Of a stretch of 64,000 nt of DNA, positions 38,501-50,300 are shown one piece after another. Position numbers and translations under genes: made by a program. The stretch is from Dromaius novaehollandiae (Eukaryota; Chordata; Aves; Casuariiformes; Dromaiidae): positions 108,668,387 to 108,732,386 of the forward strand of contig NC_088100.1 in the NCBI RefSeq assembly GCF_036370855.1, read 5' to 3'. A model generated the notes under the pieces. It did not search any database. It had not been told where the DNA came from and saw only the letters and a program-made list of their open reading frames with translations. How positions within the stretch are numbered: the stretch's first letter is position 1; each line of letters opens with the position of its first letter.

Positions 38501-40612
38501 ATTCTGTAGATGATTTTCCTTTTATAGGAAGATTATTTATTATTTTGAAAAAAAACATAACTTAAAAGAAGCTGTAGAGACTTATCTACAGCTTATAATT
38601 ATGAAAAAAGTCTACCGAACTTACCTCATTGCCACTGGATATCAGCGGAAGTATACATTTATATTTTTCTTTATCCACAGTGGTCATGATGATGTAGTTA
38701 TCCTCTTTGTACAGAACACCAGTTGTAGGCTAAGAAAACAAACAGCCTATGAATTAGTCAGGGTTCTTTTTTAAATGATATTTGTTAAAAATAATCCTGA
38801 ATGCATGAATCGTAAAGTTAATTCTGACTGATGGGGCAGGTGGTCCAGAATACTTCCTGTGTTTTAATTACATAAAAAAAAATAAGTTTCGGTATTTAAA
38901 CTTGAAGCACTTTGCTAATATTTGCTTGCTTGGCTTTCTTCCTTCTTTGTTTCAACCCTTCTACTTCTAACCATATTCCTGCTCTCCTCTACACTCATTC
39001 TCTTACTCCTGTTTATGTATTTCCAATTCTGCCCCCAAAGAAATCCAAGATTTCCAACAATCGTGTAGAACTTGCTCTTCTTTCACATGTTGCCTGTTTT
39101 CTATGCAGGAAGTAGGATCTTGAGGAAAATGACAGTATCTCACTTTGTGTAATACAGTAGAACCACAGACGGTATCTCCAAGTAAAATACTACTTAATTA
39201 AAAAAAAAAGAATGTTGATTTTATGTGCTTTTAGATAAATTGTTTCCTATGAGTCTAGCTATGAAGCAGCTTGATTAGAAGACGAACCACCCCCTTATAT
39301 CCACTACATTTAGCGACCAGCTTTTATTATGTTGACTTTCCGATCACATTTGCCTGGGATTTTCCCAGGTACAAATCCAGCAAACTCAGACTGTGAGCTA
39401 AACTTCAGCTTTGACTCTGTGGATTCTTTCTCACTTGGTCACTCACAAGATTCTGTAACTATAAAATACAGTTTACACTAAAAGCGTTGTTCAGTGAGAG
39501 ATTTTATCAGGTTCATTTTCTCACAGTACTGACAAAGCCATAGGAACTACAGCAGTACAAATGTGTTTCTTTGCAAAGCACCAAGACAGCTGACAAAAAA
39601 CCCATGTGGGCTCATGTAGAGCTTGTCACCACAAATAAAAATGTATGGCAATCTTTTAAACACAGCTTAGCATGGCTATGCCAAGAACACCCAAAACTGA
39701 AATATCCTTTTTGTCACAAGGGGCTTTTAAAAATAGGCACAAAGCATGACCGTATTTATGGCCTCTGGAGATGGATAATAGCAGCAGCGTATGAACTTAA
39801 CTATTGGTGTCTAGTTGTCCTTTAACAGTTAAAGACTGCCAACTCCTTCAGCAAAGGAGGATATTTTGGTAAAAGCAGCATCTAGTAAAGAGGGACTTTA
39901 GAAAGATACCTTCACACTAGTAGACAAAGGTAAGATTTTTAAAGCAAAGATTGCTACGTGTATATTGATAAATGCCACGTCCAAATTCACAATCTGGATA
40001 CTCCTGTCAAGATTATTTTAAGGCAAGTATTATTCCGAGTGCTTGTGACCAGTGCTCCAGCTAATACTGTCAACATCAGAATAGAAGAAACTATTAACAG
40101 CTCAGACTAGTCCATCATCTTGAAATTACATTACAAAAAAACACGTTTGAAGTGTTACAGATGATTTTAAAACGATCTATACAATCGCTGACAGCTCCTG
40201 CTCAAGCAGGACGCTTCCTGCGGATTTTCCGAACACAAGCAGCATGCTTCGCCGACCGAAAAAAGGGCAAAAAAGCCCTTTAGCGGTGCAGGGCACCTCC
40301 CGCGCTGAGTGAGGCTCAGCCTCGCCGCTCCGGCCCGGGCGGAGGGTCCGGGTGGGGGGGGGGGGACCCGAAAAAGTGCAGGAGGGGGCCGCGCGCTGCC
40401 CCCCGCCGCCCGCGGCCGTTGGCGGCGGCCGTTAGCGGCGCGGCACCCACCAGGCTGAGCTCGGTGCCGGGCCAGTTCACCCTGAAGGGAATGTCGTCGC
40501 TGAGCTGCGGCACGGCGCGCCCGCCGCCTCCCGCCGCGCCCGCCACCAGCAGCAGCCCGCACAGCAGCGCCAGCGGCGCGGCGGGGCCGCGGCGGCGCCG
40601 CCGCCCCGTCAT
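23579..40612 (-). CDS. ERLEC1: Endoplasmic reticulum lectin 1 (14 coding exons)
   Basis: Joined exons give 485 aa with every phase consistent (human 483). Coding exons, 5' to 3': 40612-40451, 38729-38625, 37365-37285, 36376-36299, 36162-36099, 34143-34103, 31510-31287, 28754-28625, 28187-28026, 26707-26648, 25319-25195, 24765-24688, 24482-24407, 23650-23579 (TAA). All acceptors are AG; donors are GT except exon 6, which is GC (GAG|GCAAGT). Exon 1 carries an Arg-rich start and signal peptide, then [15 protein letters not shown] as in human. Two mannose-6-phosphate-receptor-homology domains follow (about 107-245 and 342-468), with paired motifs [17 protein letters not shown] and [17 protein letters not shown] and their Cys residues. 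The least conserved part is exons 5-6, the charged linker. The protein sits in the ER lumen, binds high-mannose glycans and works with the SEL1L-HRD1 ubiquitin ligase in ER-associated degradation. The start at 40612 has G at -3; no ATG lies upstream in frame nearby. Confidence 0.97.
23825..23888 (+). repeat. 32-bp tandem duplication
   Basis: Two adjacent 32-bp copies beginning TAGCATATTAGCAATGTAA differ at a single base. They lie in the last ERLEC1 intron and look like a fairly recent local duplication. Confidence 0.9.
28755..31286. other. ERLEC1 intron 7, no other feature
   Basis: AT-rich intron between coding exons 7 and 8. The only simple features are short A runs. I see no nested gene or named repeat here; the same is true of introns 8 to 12 between 24483 and 28624. 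Confidence 0.5.
31511..34102. other. ERLEC1 intron 6 with GC donor
   Basis: This intron of about 2.6 kb begins with GC rather than GT on the minus strand (positions 34102-34101) and ends in AG at 31512-31511. The segment 31600-31990 is less AT-rich than its surroundings, but no repeat or exon could be named there. Confidence 0.6.
34944..34993 (+). repeat. 25-bp perfect tandem duplication
   Basis: Two identical adjacent 25-bp copies beginning CATGTAACTTCCTAGTGTCT lie in ERLEC1 intron 5. Identity suggests a recent event that may still vary between individuals. Confidence 0.92.
38730..40450. other. ERLEC1 intron 1
   Basis: AT-rich except for its first 250 bases, which belong to the CpG island. 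A run of G (about 14) with flanking CGGGT/ACCCG near 40350-40368 could form a quadruplex or hairpin close to exon 1. No other gene is seen. Confidence 0.5.
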
Positions 40613-40620
40613 GGCGCCCG

Positions 40621-40670
40621 AGCCGAGCCGAGCCGAGCCGAGCCGAGCCGAGCCGAGCCGAGCCGAGCCG
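40621..40670 (-). repeat. (CGGCT)10 repeat beside ERLEC1 start codon
   Basis: Ten perfect copies of AGCCG on the plus strand (CGGCT on the minus strand) end eight bases before the ERLEC1 ATG. In the mRNA they would lie in the 5' UTR. The repeat has no stop in the ERLEC1 frame and reads GSARL repeatedly, which makes upstream frames look coding. Confidence 0.92.
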
Positions 40671-40759
40671 GCCGCGGACCGCCGCCGCCGCCGCCGGCAC
40701 CCGCCACCGGCCACGTCTGCTTCCGGCGGGGCGCTGCGTCACGGCCGGGGCGGGGCCGC

Positions 40760-40825
40760 GGCACATCAACATCCGGGGCGGTCACGCGAGTCGCCGCGAG
40801 CCGTTGGCGCTGTTGGCGGCGGGCG
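40760..40825 (+). other. ASB3: Putative noncoding first exon of ASB3
   Basis: The 3' edge is set by the strong donor GCG|GTAAGTG (GT at 40826-40827). The 5' edge is a guess, since the start of transcription cannot be read. The link to ASB3 (ankyrin repeats plus SOCS box, a substrate adaptor for cullin-5 ligases) rests on synteny with mammals, where ASB3 begins with a noncoding exon beside ERLEC1. I searched the plus strand to the right edge by eye and found no ankyrin-coding exon, so the ASB3 coding exons would lie beyond 64 kb. Confidence 0.42.
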
Positions 40826-41330
40826 GTAAGTGTGCGGCCGTGGCCAGTGGGGCTCTTGTGGTGCCGTTGTGGGCCGAGGAGGTGGCGAGCTCTCCTCACC
40901 CCGCCTCGGAGCTGCTTTTCGCGCCCGCCTCCCTGCTCTGGCGGCGGGAGCGGCTGTGCCCGGTGCCGTGGAGGGGCGGGCGGTGAGGGAGGCTCGGCTC
41001 GGCCCGGGCCAGCCCAGCAGGGGCGGTGCGGTGGGGCCCGGCCCTGCCGCTGTGGGGCTTCGCTGAGGGCGGCGCTGCCGCCGGTGCTGCCGCCGCGGGC
41101 CCTCCTCCTGCCGTGTCGCCCGGCCCGGGGCGCTGTGCGGGTGGGCACTTCCCTCCTTCCCTGCGGTCTCTTCGCGCCCGGGCCGGGCGTGTCGCTGCGG
41201 CATTTCCGCGGTTCCGGACCGGGGATTTGGAGCCGCCGGTGTGCGTGGCTATGGGGCCGGCGGTAACGGCAGCTCCCCCGCCCGGGGCCTTGCCCTGTCC
41301 TGGCTTGCAGCTGCTGCAACCTGGGCCTGA

Positions 41331-42640
41331 AGTAAAGGTGTACGCAACGGGGTGGCGCTTCTCGGCGTGTGACTTTGTGCCTAGTCTGTGCCGGGCTAAT
41401 CTGAAAGCTGCCTTCTGGTAAAGGCACTGCAACTCTGCCTGTAGACGAACTTGGCAGGTTTTATGGAAATGAGTACTTTCATCAGGCTCGGAATAAAAAG
41501 CTGTCAAAGGGAGAGAGAATTTCTGGAAAACTAAGTTTGTCTTAGACTTATAACCTGGTTATGTGTGCTTTTGTACTGGTGTTGCAACTTTGTATTTGTA
41601 GTGAAATCAGGGTCGCTGGAGAGAGGAAATTGGCATTTTAGTATAGAAATATTTAAGCTGTTTTCCAACAAATGAATACTAGAAACAAAGTACCACGAAG
41701 GTCTGTGTGGCTGATTGACCCTGCTGTGATGCTGAGGTTGCTGCTTACCTGGGCTTGTTAGAAGCTGTGATTAAAATCCAGACATATTTCTAGAGACCTT
41801 CTGCCCTTGAAATTTTATCAATTTATATGCTAGTTCATAAAAGGAAAAAATCAAGCATCTGTTTTGAGGGTTTTTTTTTTTCCCTTACTACTTGTAGATA
41901 ATAGTAGTGACTGATATCTACTTTTGTAGTTGTCTGGTCTGTCTGCTCTGTTCTGTCTTATTCTGCTCTGTTTGGTGTTCTGTCTGTGGGGTTTTTTTTT
42001 TTTTGTGTGTGGTTGTTCTGTTTAGTTTTGCCAAGCCTGTGAGGAATATATATCCTTCCAATTCCTTGTGCACGTAGTTTTTTTTTTTTCCTTTTCAAAT
42101 AAATCTTTATGAAACAAATGCTTTAATGTAAATAGCTGCAGTGCTATCTAATGCTTATTCTGCTGTGCTTTTATAGAGTGCTTACTTCTAATAAATAGAG
42201 GGCTTACTTGTGACTCTTGAAATGCTTCGATTGGTGAAGATTAAGCAATGACAAAGCAGGTAGGGACTGTCTGTTGTGATTCACTTATGCAATCGCTAGA
42301 AAAGTTGGGATGTTTTTAAGCCCTGATCTATCTGTAACTTTTTTTTTGAAAAATCTAAAATACCAAGAGCTCAGAATTTTTTTTTTGTACAATATAGTTT
42401 TATTCAGTGTTAATAATACAGGTTGATGGAAAAACTAACAGGTCTTATTCTCAAAACTTTGTTTTACACTTGAGAAACAATTTGTAAAGTTGATGTGTAA
42501 TTTGTGTTAGTGTAAGTAAATACATCTACCTACTAGGAGCTGATTTTGTTTTTCAATGAGGACTGTAGAAGTACTGTAACAGAATAAATATACTTAAAGG
42601 TTACAGGTAAGAGAAGAATATTTCCCTGAAAAAAATACAA
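41331..42640. other. Presumed ASB3 intron 1, proximal part
   Basis: AT-rich, with several T runs (near 41871, 41992, 42069 and 42372). No exon or named repeat is recognised. Confidence 0.45.
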
Positions 42641-42649
42641 TAATTAGTA

Positions 42650-43190
42650 ACTGTTGGGGTTGTTGGGAGCAGCAGGGCTGGCTGCTCCATGGGGGATGGG
42701 GAGCTAGGAGCTGGGCGTGATAGCAAGGCTGGCTGAGGCAGTGGCCCTGTCCCACAGTGCCTGAGGGAAGTAAGCAGGGGCCGCCCTGGGAATGGTAGTC
42801 CGGATCAGCCAAGGGTGGGTCTTTGGGATCACCAGGGAAGTCCATGGCAATCAGGCAGGTTCTAGGTCAAGCCGGGAAGTCGGGTCTGCAGGTTGGAGGT
42901 GCAGATCCGCAGGCTATGTGTCCAGACACAGGCACGGCTGCACTGCTCTGCAGTTCAAGAAGGGCTATGGGTGGGAACTTCAATTTAAAGATCACTTTTG
43001 AGTGAAAGGCAGGGGGAGCCTGCCGAGGCTTAGTGGAGCTGTTTGGGAGAAACCTCTGAGGCGTCTTCCAGCTTTTTCTTATGGAGCTCCAAGCCGCCCT
43101 CTCTTATCAGAGAGCTGGCCTTGAGTGCAGGGAGGTGAATTCCAGGGTAGGCGGGAGGGCAGCAGCAGAAGGGCTGCTTGCTCTAGGCCT
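42650..43190. repeat. GC-rich island of unknown repeat, possibly LTR-derived
   Basis: A block of roughly 540 bp is clearly more GC-rich than the AT-rich intron on both sides and has abrupt edges. Its style (phrases such as AGTCCATGGCAATCAGGCAG and CAAGCCGGGAAGTCGGG) recalls avian long-terminal-repeat sequences, but I cannot name a family, find matching ends or a second copy. If it is such an element it is a solitary, coding-free remnant of uncertain age. A repeat-library search would decide it. Confidence 0.33.
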
Positions 43191-43554
43191 TGACGTATGT
43201 ACTTTCAGTGTGCTTTTATGTATTTAAATTTTTTTTTGAGCATGTCTCTTTTGTATTGTGAAGACAGCTGTTGTTCATTCCTCCTTAGATCTAAAAGTAT
43301 AACACATTTTTGAGAATTGTATAGTTCTAGTAAAATGAAATAGTTTTTGCAAATTTATTTGGTAGAAATATGTATTTCACAGGATACAGCCGGCACATTT
43401 ATATACTTAGCACCACAGCCTAGTGTAGCTTGCCCTTCTCAGAGGCAAAGGTGGCCTGTGAGAAGTGAGCTTCCATGCTGCAGTATGTTCACTAGTAGCA
43501 TACTATATAGGGATTTGTACTGGAGCTAGTGTTTTTCTTATGTATGTAGTGAAT

Positions 43555-44340
43555 TGAAAAAGACTACAAATGATACTAAGTTATAAGCATTAGGATACTA
43601 AATTTGACTGTGAAGAATTGCAGAAAGACTTTGATTCTTTGACTGGATGATAAAATAGCAAGTGAAATTTTTCATGGACTAATGTAAAGTAAGGCACATT
43701 GGACAGGAAAACAACTCTAACTGCACCTCTACAATGAGCTGACCATGGTCACTCAGGAATGAGATTTTGAGGATAAAATAGATATGTGAAAATGTTAGAT
43801 TCAGTGCTCAATGGTCAAAAAAAGGAAATCAAAAGTTAATGGCAATCAGAAAAGGAATAGAAAACTAAAAAAGAAAACATGTTAATGCCCCTGCAAAAAC
43901 TCATATTATGTCCAATTTGAATACTGTGGGAATGTCTGGTCCCTCTCACTGGGAAAAATTAAGGATGTAATAAATGTGGACAATGTGCAGTATTACATGG
44001 ATAATAAAAGTGTGGAATAGCTTCTGTATAAACAGTAAGTAAGTAGACTAAGATTCTTCAGTCTGGAAAAGAAAGAATTGGGGGAGATGAGACAGATCTT
44101 ACAAGGTCAGGAGTGTCATGGAGAAGTTGCAGGGAATGGCTGCTGTCTCTTGTAATACAAAAAGAGGGAGGTACTAAATGAAGCTAGCACATGTCACAAA
44201 AATTCTTCAAGTAACATGTAGTTAACCTGTAGAATTTCTTGTCATAGAATGATGTGGATGCTAAAAGATTACTCCAAAGAAAGGATTGGATGACAACTGA
44301 AGATGGAAAGAGTTATTAAAAACTAAGACTTCACTCTGAC
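43555..44340 (+). repeat. Ancient CR1-clade LINE remnant (ORF2 3' part)
   Basis: In the plus direction the sequence follows the late ORF2 region of old amniote CR1/L3 elements. Landmarks in order are AATGATACTAAGTTA (43570), GCAGAAAGACTTTGA (43620), AATGTAAAGTAAGGCACATT (43681), TTGAATACTGTGGGAATGTC (43917), TCTGGAAAAGAAAGAATTGG (44062), ACCTGTAGAATTTCTTGTCA (44226) and ATGATGTGGATGCTAAAAG (44250). The copy carries many substitutions and indels, so it is old. It lies inside the presumed ASB3 first intron. Confidence 0.72.
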
Positions 44341-47300
44341 TCAGTAGGCTCCATGGACTTAAACTATGTTGTGTGTAGTGCTTGTTCTGAATTTTTTCCT
44401 GGTGCATTGGCTTTTGCCATGATTGCAGAAGAGATGCAGAGCTGGAGAAATCCAGTGGCTTATTGGATTTCAGAAGAGTTTAGGTGTTGCACCTGCCTTT
44501 GGGCTTCAAACACATCCTTCTTGTACAGAGCCAGTGCTGACATCCCAGTTTATAGTGGAGACAGTATCACTTGAAAGGCCTAGATTTGCAACCAGCATGG
44601 TCTTTCTCTAAGCCTCACAAAGAGATTTTGAATGACATCCAAGAGTCTGATGGGGGGGGGGGGGAGGGAGTTAGGGTTCTGGAAGAGACCTCTGAGAAGT
44701 TTATAAAAACACGTAATGCAAATAGAGACAAAGATTTGAGTACAGTTGCTCTTTATTTAAATATACCTTAATCCAGGCTTTTAAGAAAACAATAAACATC
44801 TCAAATGTTTCTCATTTTAGTTCTTCCTTTCTGAATACTGGCTATTAAGTTCAAACAAGCAGGAGTTCCTCTGCATCTGGTGTGTCTGCTGCAGCTCCCC
44901 TCAATCTAAGTTTGTGAAAGTGACCAAAAAAGGGGCCCTGTCCTGTTGCAATTTTTTCAGCAAAATTATTACCTGTTTAGTAAGCATATTGTTACAGACA
45001 AAGCAAGCCTAGAAACATAATGTTTGTGAAGGTTTTATAACAGATTATAATTAATTGTGGAATGATTGCAATTTAGGCAACTTTAGTTCTTACTTTAACG
45101 TTTAGAATGTTCTCTTTATTGCATGGACACTGACAAAGAGCCAATATACTACTGTATTTTCCATCTCACTGTTGTTAGTACTAGACAGTTTTCTGCTGGT
45201 TTCACCCAGTTGTCCAGTTCTAGTACTCTAAATATTTACATAACTGTCAGTCTCATTCTAGAGGTCTTAAGTTTTTGGAGCAGCAGTGGGTATATTATGT
45301 TGACATGACCCCCTACTGGATATACTGTATGGCAGGACAAAACTTTTCCACAGTGTGATGCATGTGTCTTTCCTGAATGGCATAACTGATGGTCACAGCA
45401 TATTTTTTACATCAACAAAGTATACTGTGGGAGTATTAATGTACTTAGGTTGGCTAGTGTTATGTCTTCCTCTTGAAGGAGAAGGAAGAAGAAGAAGAAG
45501 AAAAAAAAGCTTTTAACTGATAGAGTTGTGCCAGCAATGCTTTTGTGGTATAGATGAGGCCTGGAAGACTCAAAGATTTAAGGAAGGGAAACTAATAGAC
45601 AAATATAAAGTGTTTAGAATTCAGTCTTAATTGGAGATAGAAGTGAGTTGAGACACAGCTGGAATGAAGTGGAAACTCTGGAGGAAGGAGAGAAGTGGGG
45701 CAGTTTACTGTCTGGTTGGCAGTTGGTGATGGGATGTAATATAGGGATAAAAATAATGTTTTTGCAGTGTGTAGCAATCCTTAATAAACAACTGGTAGAA
45801 TGGGCACTCAAATACTTAATGAGAGAAACAGACTATTAGCTGGTTTGGTCTAGGAATATGAAGGCAAAGGAAGGAGAGGATACCAGGAAAATTCCCAGTG
45901 GTGGTGGATAAAGATAGCTGTGGATGATACACTATCAATTTGGACAGGTTGGTTTAAGATGTTTTGTTCCTGGCTATTCTTCATCACTGTTTTGTCAGTA
46001 GAGTGATGTGTGCGCATAGTTACGTACTTACGTTGGGCAAAAGCAGCTGAGTTTGTTGAAACTGTTTGAATAAATGGTTTGAACCTCCTTTGTTAACTTT
46101 CCCTAATCAGAAGTACAAGTTTCAGCTGGGGTTATTATAGCTGAGATAGCTTAAAACTTTACTAGATGGCTGTGTCAGGTTTAGTCCTTTTAATCCTTTT
46201 TTTTTGTTAAACTTGTGCTGAAGTAGATAAAGCTATGCTAGGAAAAGAACCTTCTTCCAGTTTAAGGTAAGTCTACAGTGAAAGGAGAATGCCAGAATAT
46301 CTGTATAGACAGGACCTAAGCTGTAAAAGATCAGAAAGATGCAGGCAAGAGATTTGTTTGAGGAGGTGGAGGAGGAGGACAATCGAAGGGAAATTACCTG
46401 ATTAAATTGGCAGAGGAGCAAGCGAATGATCTTAGCACCAGAACACTGGGGGAACCTGAGTGTGGAATAATTGGGTCTGTCACTGTAGTCAGTAATCAAA
46501 GTGAGGATACACTCAATCTCTGGCTTTTGCAGAATAGTGTTAAAGAAGCCTAGTTATTTGAAAAAACAATATTCTTTTTGTAATCTTATGCAAACTATAT
46601 GCTTGCATAGTGAAAAGTTGAGATAAAGGATCTTTAAAGCTGTAATGGAACTAGCTAGTGGCTCTAAAATGAGGGGACCCTAAAGGTGGCTTGCTATCCT
46701 GATGCCTGTTCCTGTATACCACATTCCCTCCGCCAGCCAGCAGATCAGCTGAACACCGTGGAAAATCACCTCCTAAGAACTTTTTTTGTTAATGCAGAAC
46801 AGGCATACAGAAATATATCTGATGATCTCTACAGGGGAGCCATAGTATTTATTTTTGTCAACCTCCTTTTGCCCCTTAGTTTATGAGCAGAACCTGTGTC
46901 CAGACCCATACCGGGATGGGAAGGGAATCAGAGTTAAACTGGTGATGTGATGTACTTTATGAAATAATGATATAAAATAAGACAGTTTTCTGCTATTGAT
47001 GGAGGATGCTGCAACCAGCTTTGTAACTGTGTTGCTCCAGCTTTGAAGGATAAGTGGTGTTTAAATACTTTTTTTGCTTGTAAGGGTTAAGTTGTGCATG
47101 ATATTTTGAGCAAACAGGTAAACTTTCTCCTATGCTTAGCAAAATTGAAATGTTCAGACTTGGAGAGCTTCTTTTAATCCTGCATACTTTGTGTTTTGTC
47201 AATTGCTGAAGAACTGCATCTGACACAAAGTTATTCTTCAGTTTGCAGTGAAAACTGTTTCACTGTGTGTGTTAAGGTTTTTTTTTTATTTTAGGGGAGT

Positions 47301-50300
47301 ACTGTGTTTTTAAGGAATACTGAACATTGCATTCTTCTGAGTGATTAGATTGAGCTTTAGTCATCTCTGTGAAAGATTTTCATCAGTTCTTAGTTTCTAG
47401 GAAATGGTGTAGTCTAGAAGGAGTCTGGTCTCTATGTACTGTGGTTAAAAAAAAAAAGATTTGGGACAATAAAAGCAGGGAGAAAGATGGAGTGATACAA
47501 AGATAAGGAAATCATTAACAGTTCTTCCATCTGCTTAGTGGGGGCGTGGCTGTAACTTATTCTTCATTTTGTTTTGAAGAGATTTGTGATCCTCCAGACT
47601 TCAGTAATTAATTCATGCACAAAGCTATTAAACAATGATTTAATTTTAAAAAAGTGTTTGTGTATTACACGTAGAGCCCCTAGAGTTCTTTTTTACATAG
47701 ATAACTTTTATTAAATGTAATGGGATGTTTTTATCAATATGCCCAAAACAGTGTTGATCTTAAATGAGTCACAGAGAAGCCTAATTACTCTTTTCAGTAT
47801 AGCTGTCTTCTGTGTGCTCATGTTCCTATTCACTGTAGTCTGTAATGTACTTTCCTGTGTACTATCACTTCTTCTCTGAAGATGATGGAAATGACTGGTA
47901 AGGCAACATTTACTACCTGAATAACTGAATGATTCAGCACAGAGTTCCCAAATTAGAACAGAGCAGGCCAGTCCCATCTTATCTTTGTTCATCTATGGGA
48001 AATACGGAGCAGAGAAGTGGTTGAAGAAGGAAAGATGGAAATTATTATTGGGGATCCCACAAAGACTCTGGTAATTACAGAATGTTTTGATTTCCCTTCT
48101 CCCTGAGTTTTCTCACAATAAGAAATGTGAATTTGTTTGCAAAAGTTTTATGATAGATTCAGAAGACAGGTCAGTTTAGTCAGTGGCAGTCAAAAGGAGT
48201 ATGGAGTGAACTTATTAATGAAAAGTTAGACATTAAGAAAAAAGTAAAATGTTGCATATTCAGGTTACAGATTTAGATAGTCACAGAAGATGATTGTGTT
48301 TAATAACAATCTTGATATCAAATGGTTAAATGATAATATACAGGAATATCAGGTATTACAGAAGTATACTTTTTAATGTCTGCTTTTTGATTTTTATTCA
48401 CTTTGTAGCACAAATAAAAGCAAACTGTCTTACTGCAGTCTTTGTACAAATCTTAAATTTTACTATGCAAGTTAAATTCATATAGTACTTTTATTTGGGA
48501 CATTCCAAAAGAGTTTCCAGGTATACAGCTATATCCTGCTCAAGGAAAATCGCTTTCTATGTGGAAGATTGTAAATAGACAGTTCACAGCATCACAGGGA
48601 GATTAGATCTTGACAAACTGCTGGGCAAGTTGCTTTTCATACAAATGGACTTAAACTTTACCATGCAGTCACACTGGGGAAGATCATTGTAGCATACTAA
48701 TGCATACTGCATCCTTCATGTATGGAAGGCCAGAGGGCCATGTGACTACTTAGTGATTTGAATCTTCTACTTCCAGGGAGTAAAATCTGACAACATGGAT
48801 GACTCTTTTTTCCTCAGACACTGTTTGGAAACAAGTTTAGAGGTAGTTTTAGTCTGTGTGTGTGTACATTATGAAATCGTATCTAAAATCTCTATAGTTT
48901 TGTCGCAGACTTAGATACAGTTCTAACCAGCAAGAAAAAAAAATCAAGCATGTGGCATATTAAAAAAATCTCGTGGCAAGTAACAGATTTGAAAGCATAC
49001 CAGGCTTTCGTTGGTGACTGAAGCTATGGGAAGAGTCACGGCTCAAATCCCATATGGCAAAAACAAGTGCATAGTTCCAGTGCTTTAATTAACTTCTTAT
49101 GTTGCTAATAAGACACAGTTTAAGACTACATAATAGTAACTAGCTTTTATATCATTTTTCATCATTAGATCTATCATTTTATAACAAGATGCAATTAAGC
49201 TACCCATTGATGTCCCCTGTATTGTCAGTAGTATTTAAATAAGCATGAAACTTCTGGAAATTTTTTTTCCAACACCATTAATAAATGTGAGGCATTTTTA
49301 TTGTACTGAAGTTCTAGGCACAGACTGGAATGTACCATCACAGATATTATTGCAAATTGTATGAATCTGGAATCAAATAAACCCACAATGTTCTGAATAT
49401 GATTAAAGATACAAAATTTAGAGCTTAAATATAGTTTTAAAGAGAGAATCATCACTGATGTTTTTTGGATCAACAGTGAGTTTATGCATCCCCTGCCCTC
49501 TCTGAAGGAACAAGATAAGCCTTTGGGGAAAGAATTAAAAAATAATGTATAGACTGGATGTGTCCATCTGACATGATTTAACTTTACTACAGCTTACTTA
49601 AACTTGAGGTAAGCAGAAGAGAGGAGGTGCTATATATATGTATTTATATTTAAGGGAGAAAGGTTAGTATTTCTTTGCAACATTTAAATATTCTTGAAAT
49701 AAATCAGACGTAACATTTTTTGTAGCAGTTAAGTATCCAGTAAACACTTAAGAGTTACCCTTTAAGTCAAGGGGAATAAATGTATGTGTAATGGAACATG
49801 CTCATATCAATGTTTATTTGGGTGTTGGCTATCACTGCAAATCTTCAGTGCGTGAAGACACTCAAATAGTTCCATCTTCAGTCATCTTAATGACTGATGT
49901 TATCTATACAAACAGCTGAATTTGTTGGGGTTGCTTTTCCACTCAGTTAGGTCCATCTTAAACCAACATGGCTCAGCGGAGAATCAAGACCTTTGAAACA
50001 TAAAGGCTATTCCATTAGTTTACAAGTAACTTATGTGTACTAATGGAAAAATGGGCTGTCAGTACATATGATTTCACTAATATGAACAGAAGATTTGCTT
50101 CTGCAGTTTAGACCGGACCATCAAGTGACACCCTATCATGCACTCTTAAAATAATGGCATTAAACTGTTAATTTTAATCAGTAGCTTCTAAAAACAAATA
50201 GACTATTTTTCTCTCAAAGAATGTATGCTTAAGAGATGCCAGGAGTGCTGTAAAATTAAAATGGTTAAAATAGTCTGAAAAAAAGTTTTTTTGGTTAAAT

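Larger units (their letters stand above)
40240..41330. promoter_or_regulatory. CpG island, two-way ERLEC1/ASB3 promoter
   Basis: A dense CpG block spans ERLEC1 exon 1 and about 700 bp beyond it. ERLEC1 reads out to the left; a consensus donor GCG|GTAAGTG at 40826 reads out to the right. In human 2p16 ERLEC1 and ASB3 are arranged head to head, so the same shared promoter is expected here. No TATA box is seen. Confidence 0.7.

Noticed and set aside
40804-41421. Plus-strand frames in the right half of the ERLEC1/ASB3 CpG island
   Set aside because: Composition-driven and without domains; the ASB3 first exon is expected to be noncoding.
40609-41427. Minus-strand frame of 272 codons across the ERLEC1 promoter ending in repeated GSARL
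   Set aside because: It is the pentanucleotide repeat and CpG island read in a frame different from or upstream of ERLEC1; no domain, and the ERLEC1 start is clear at 40612.
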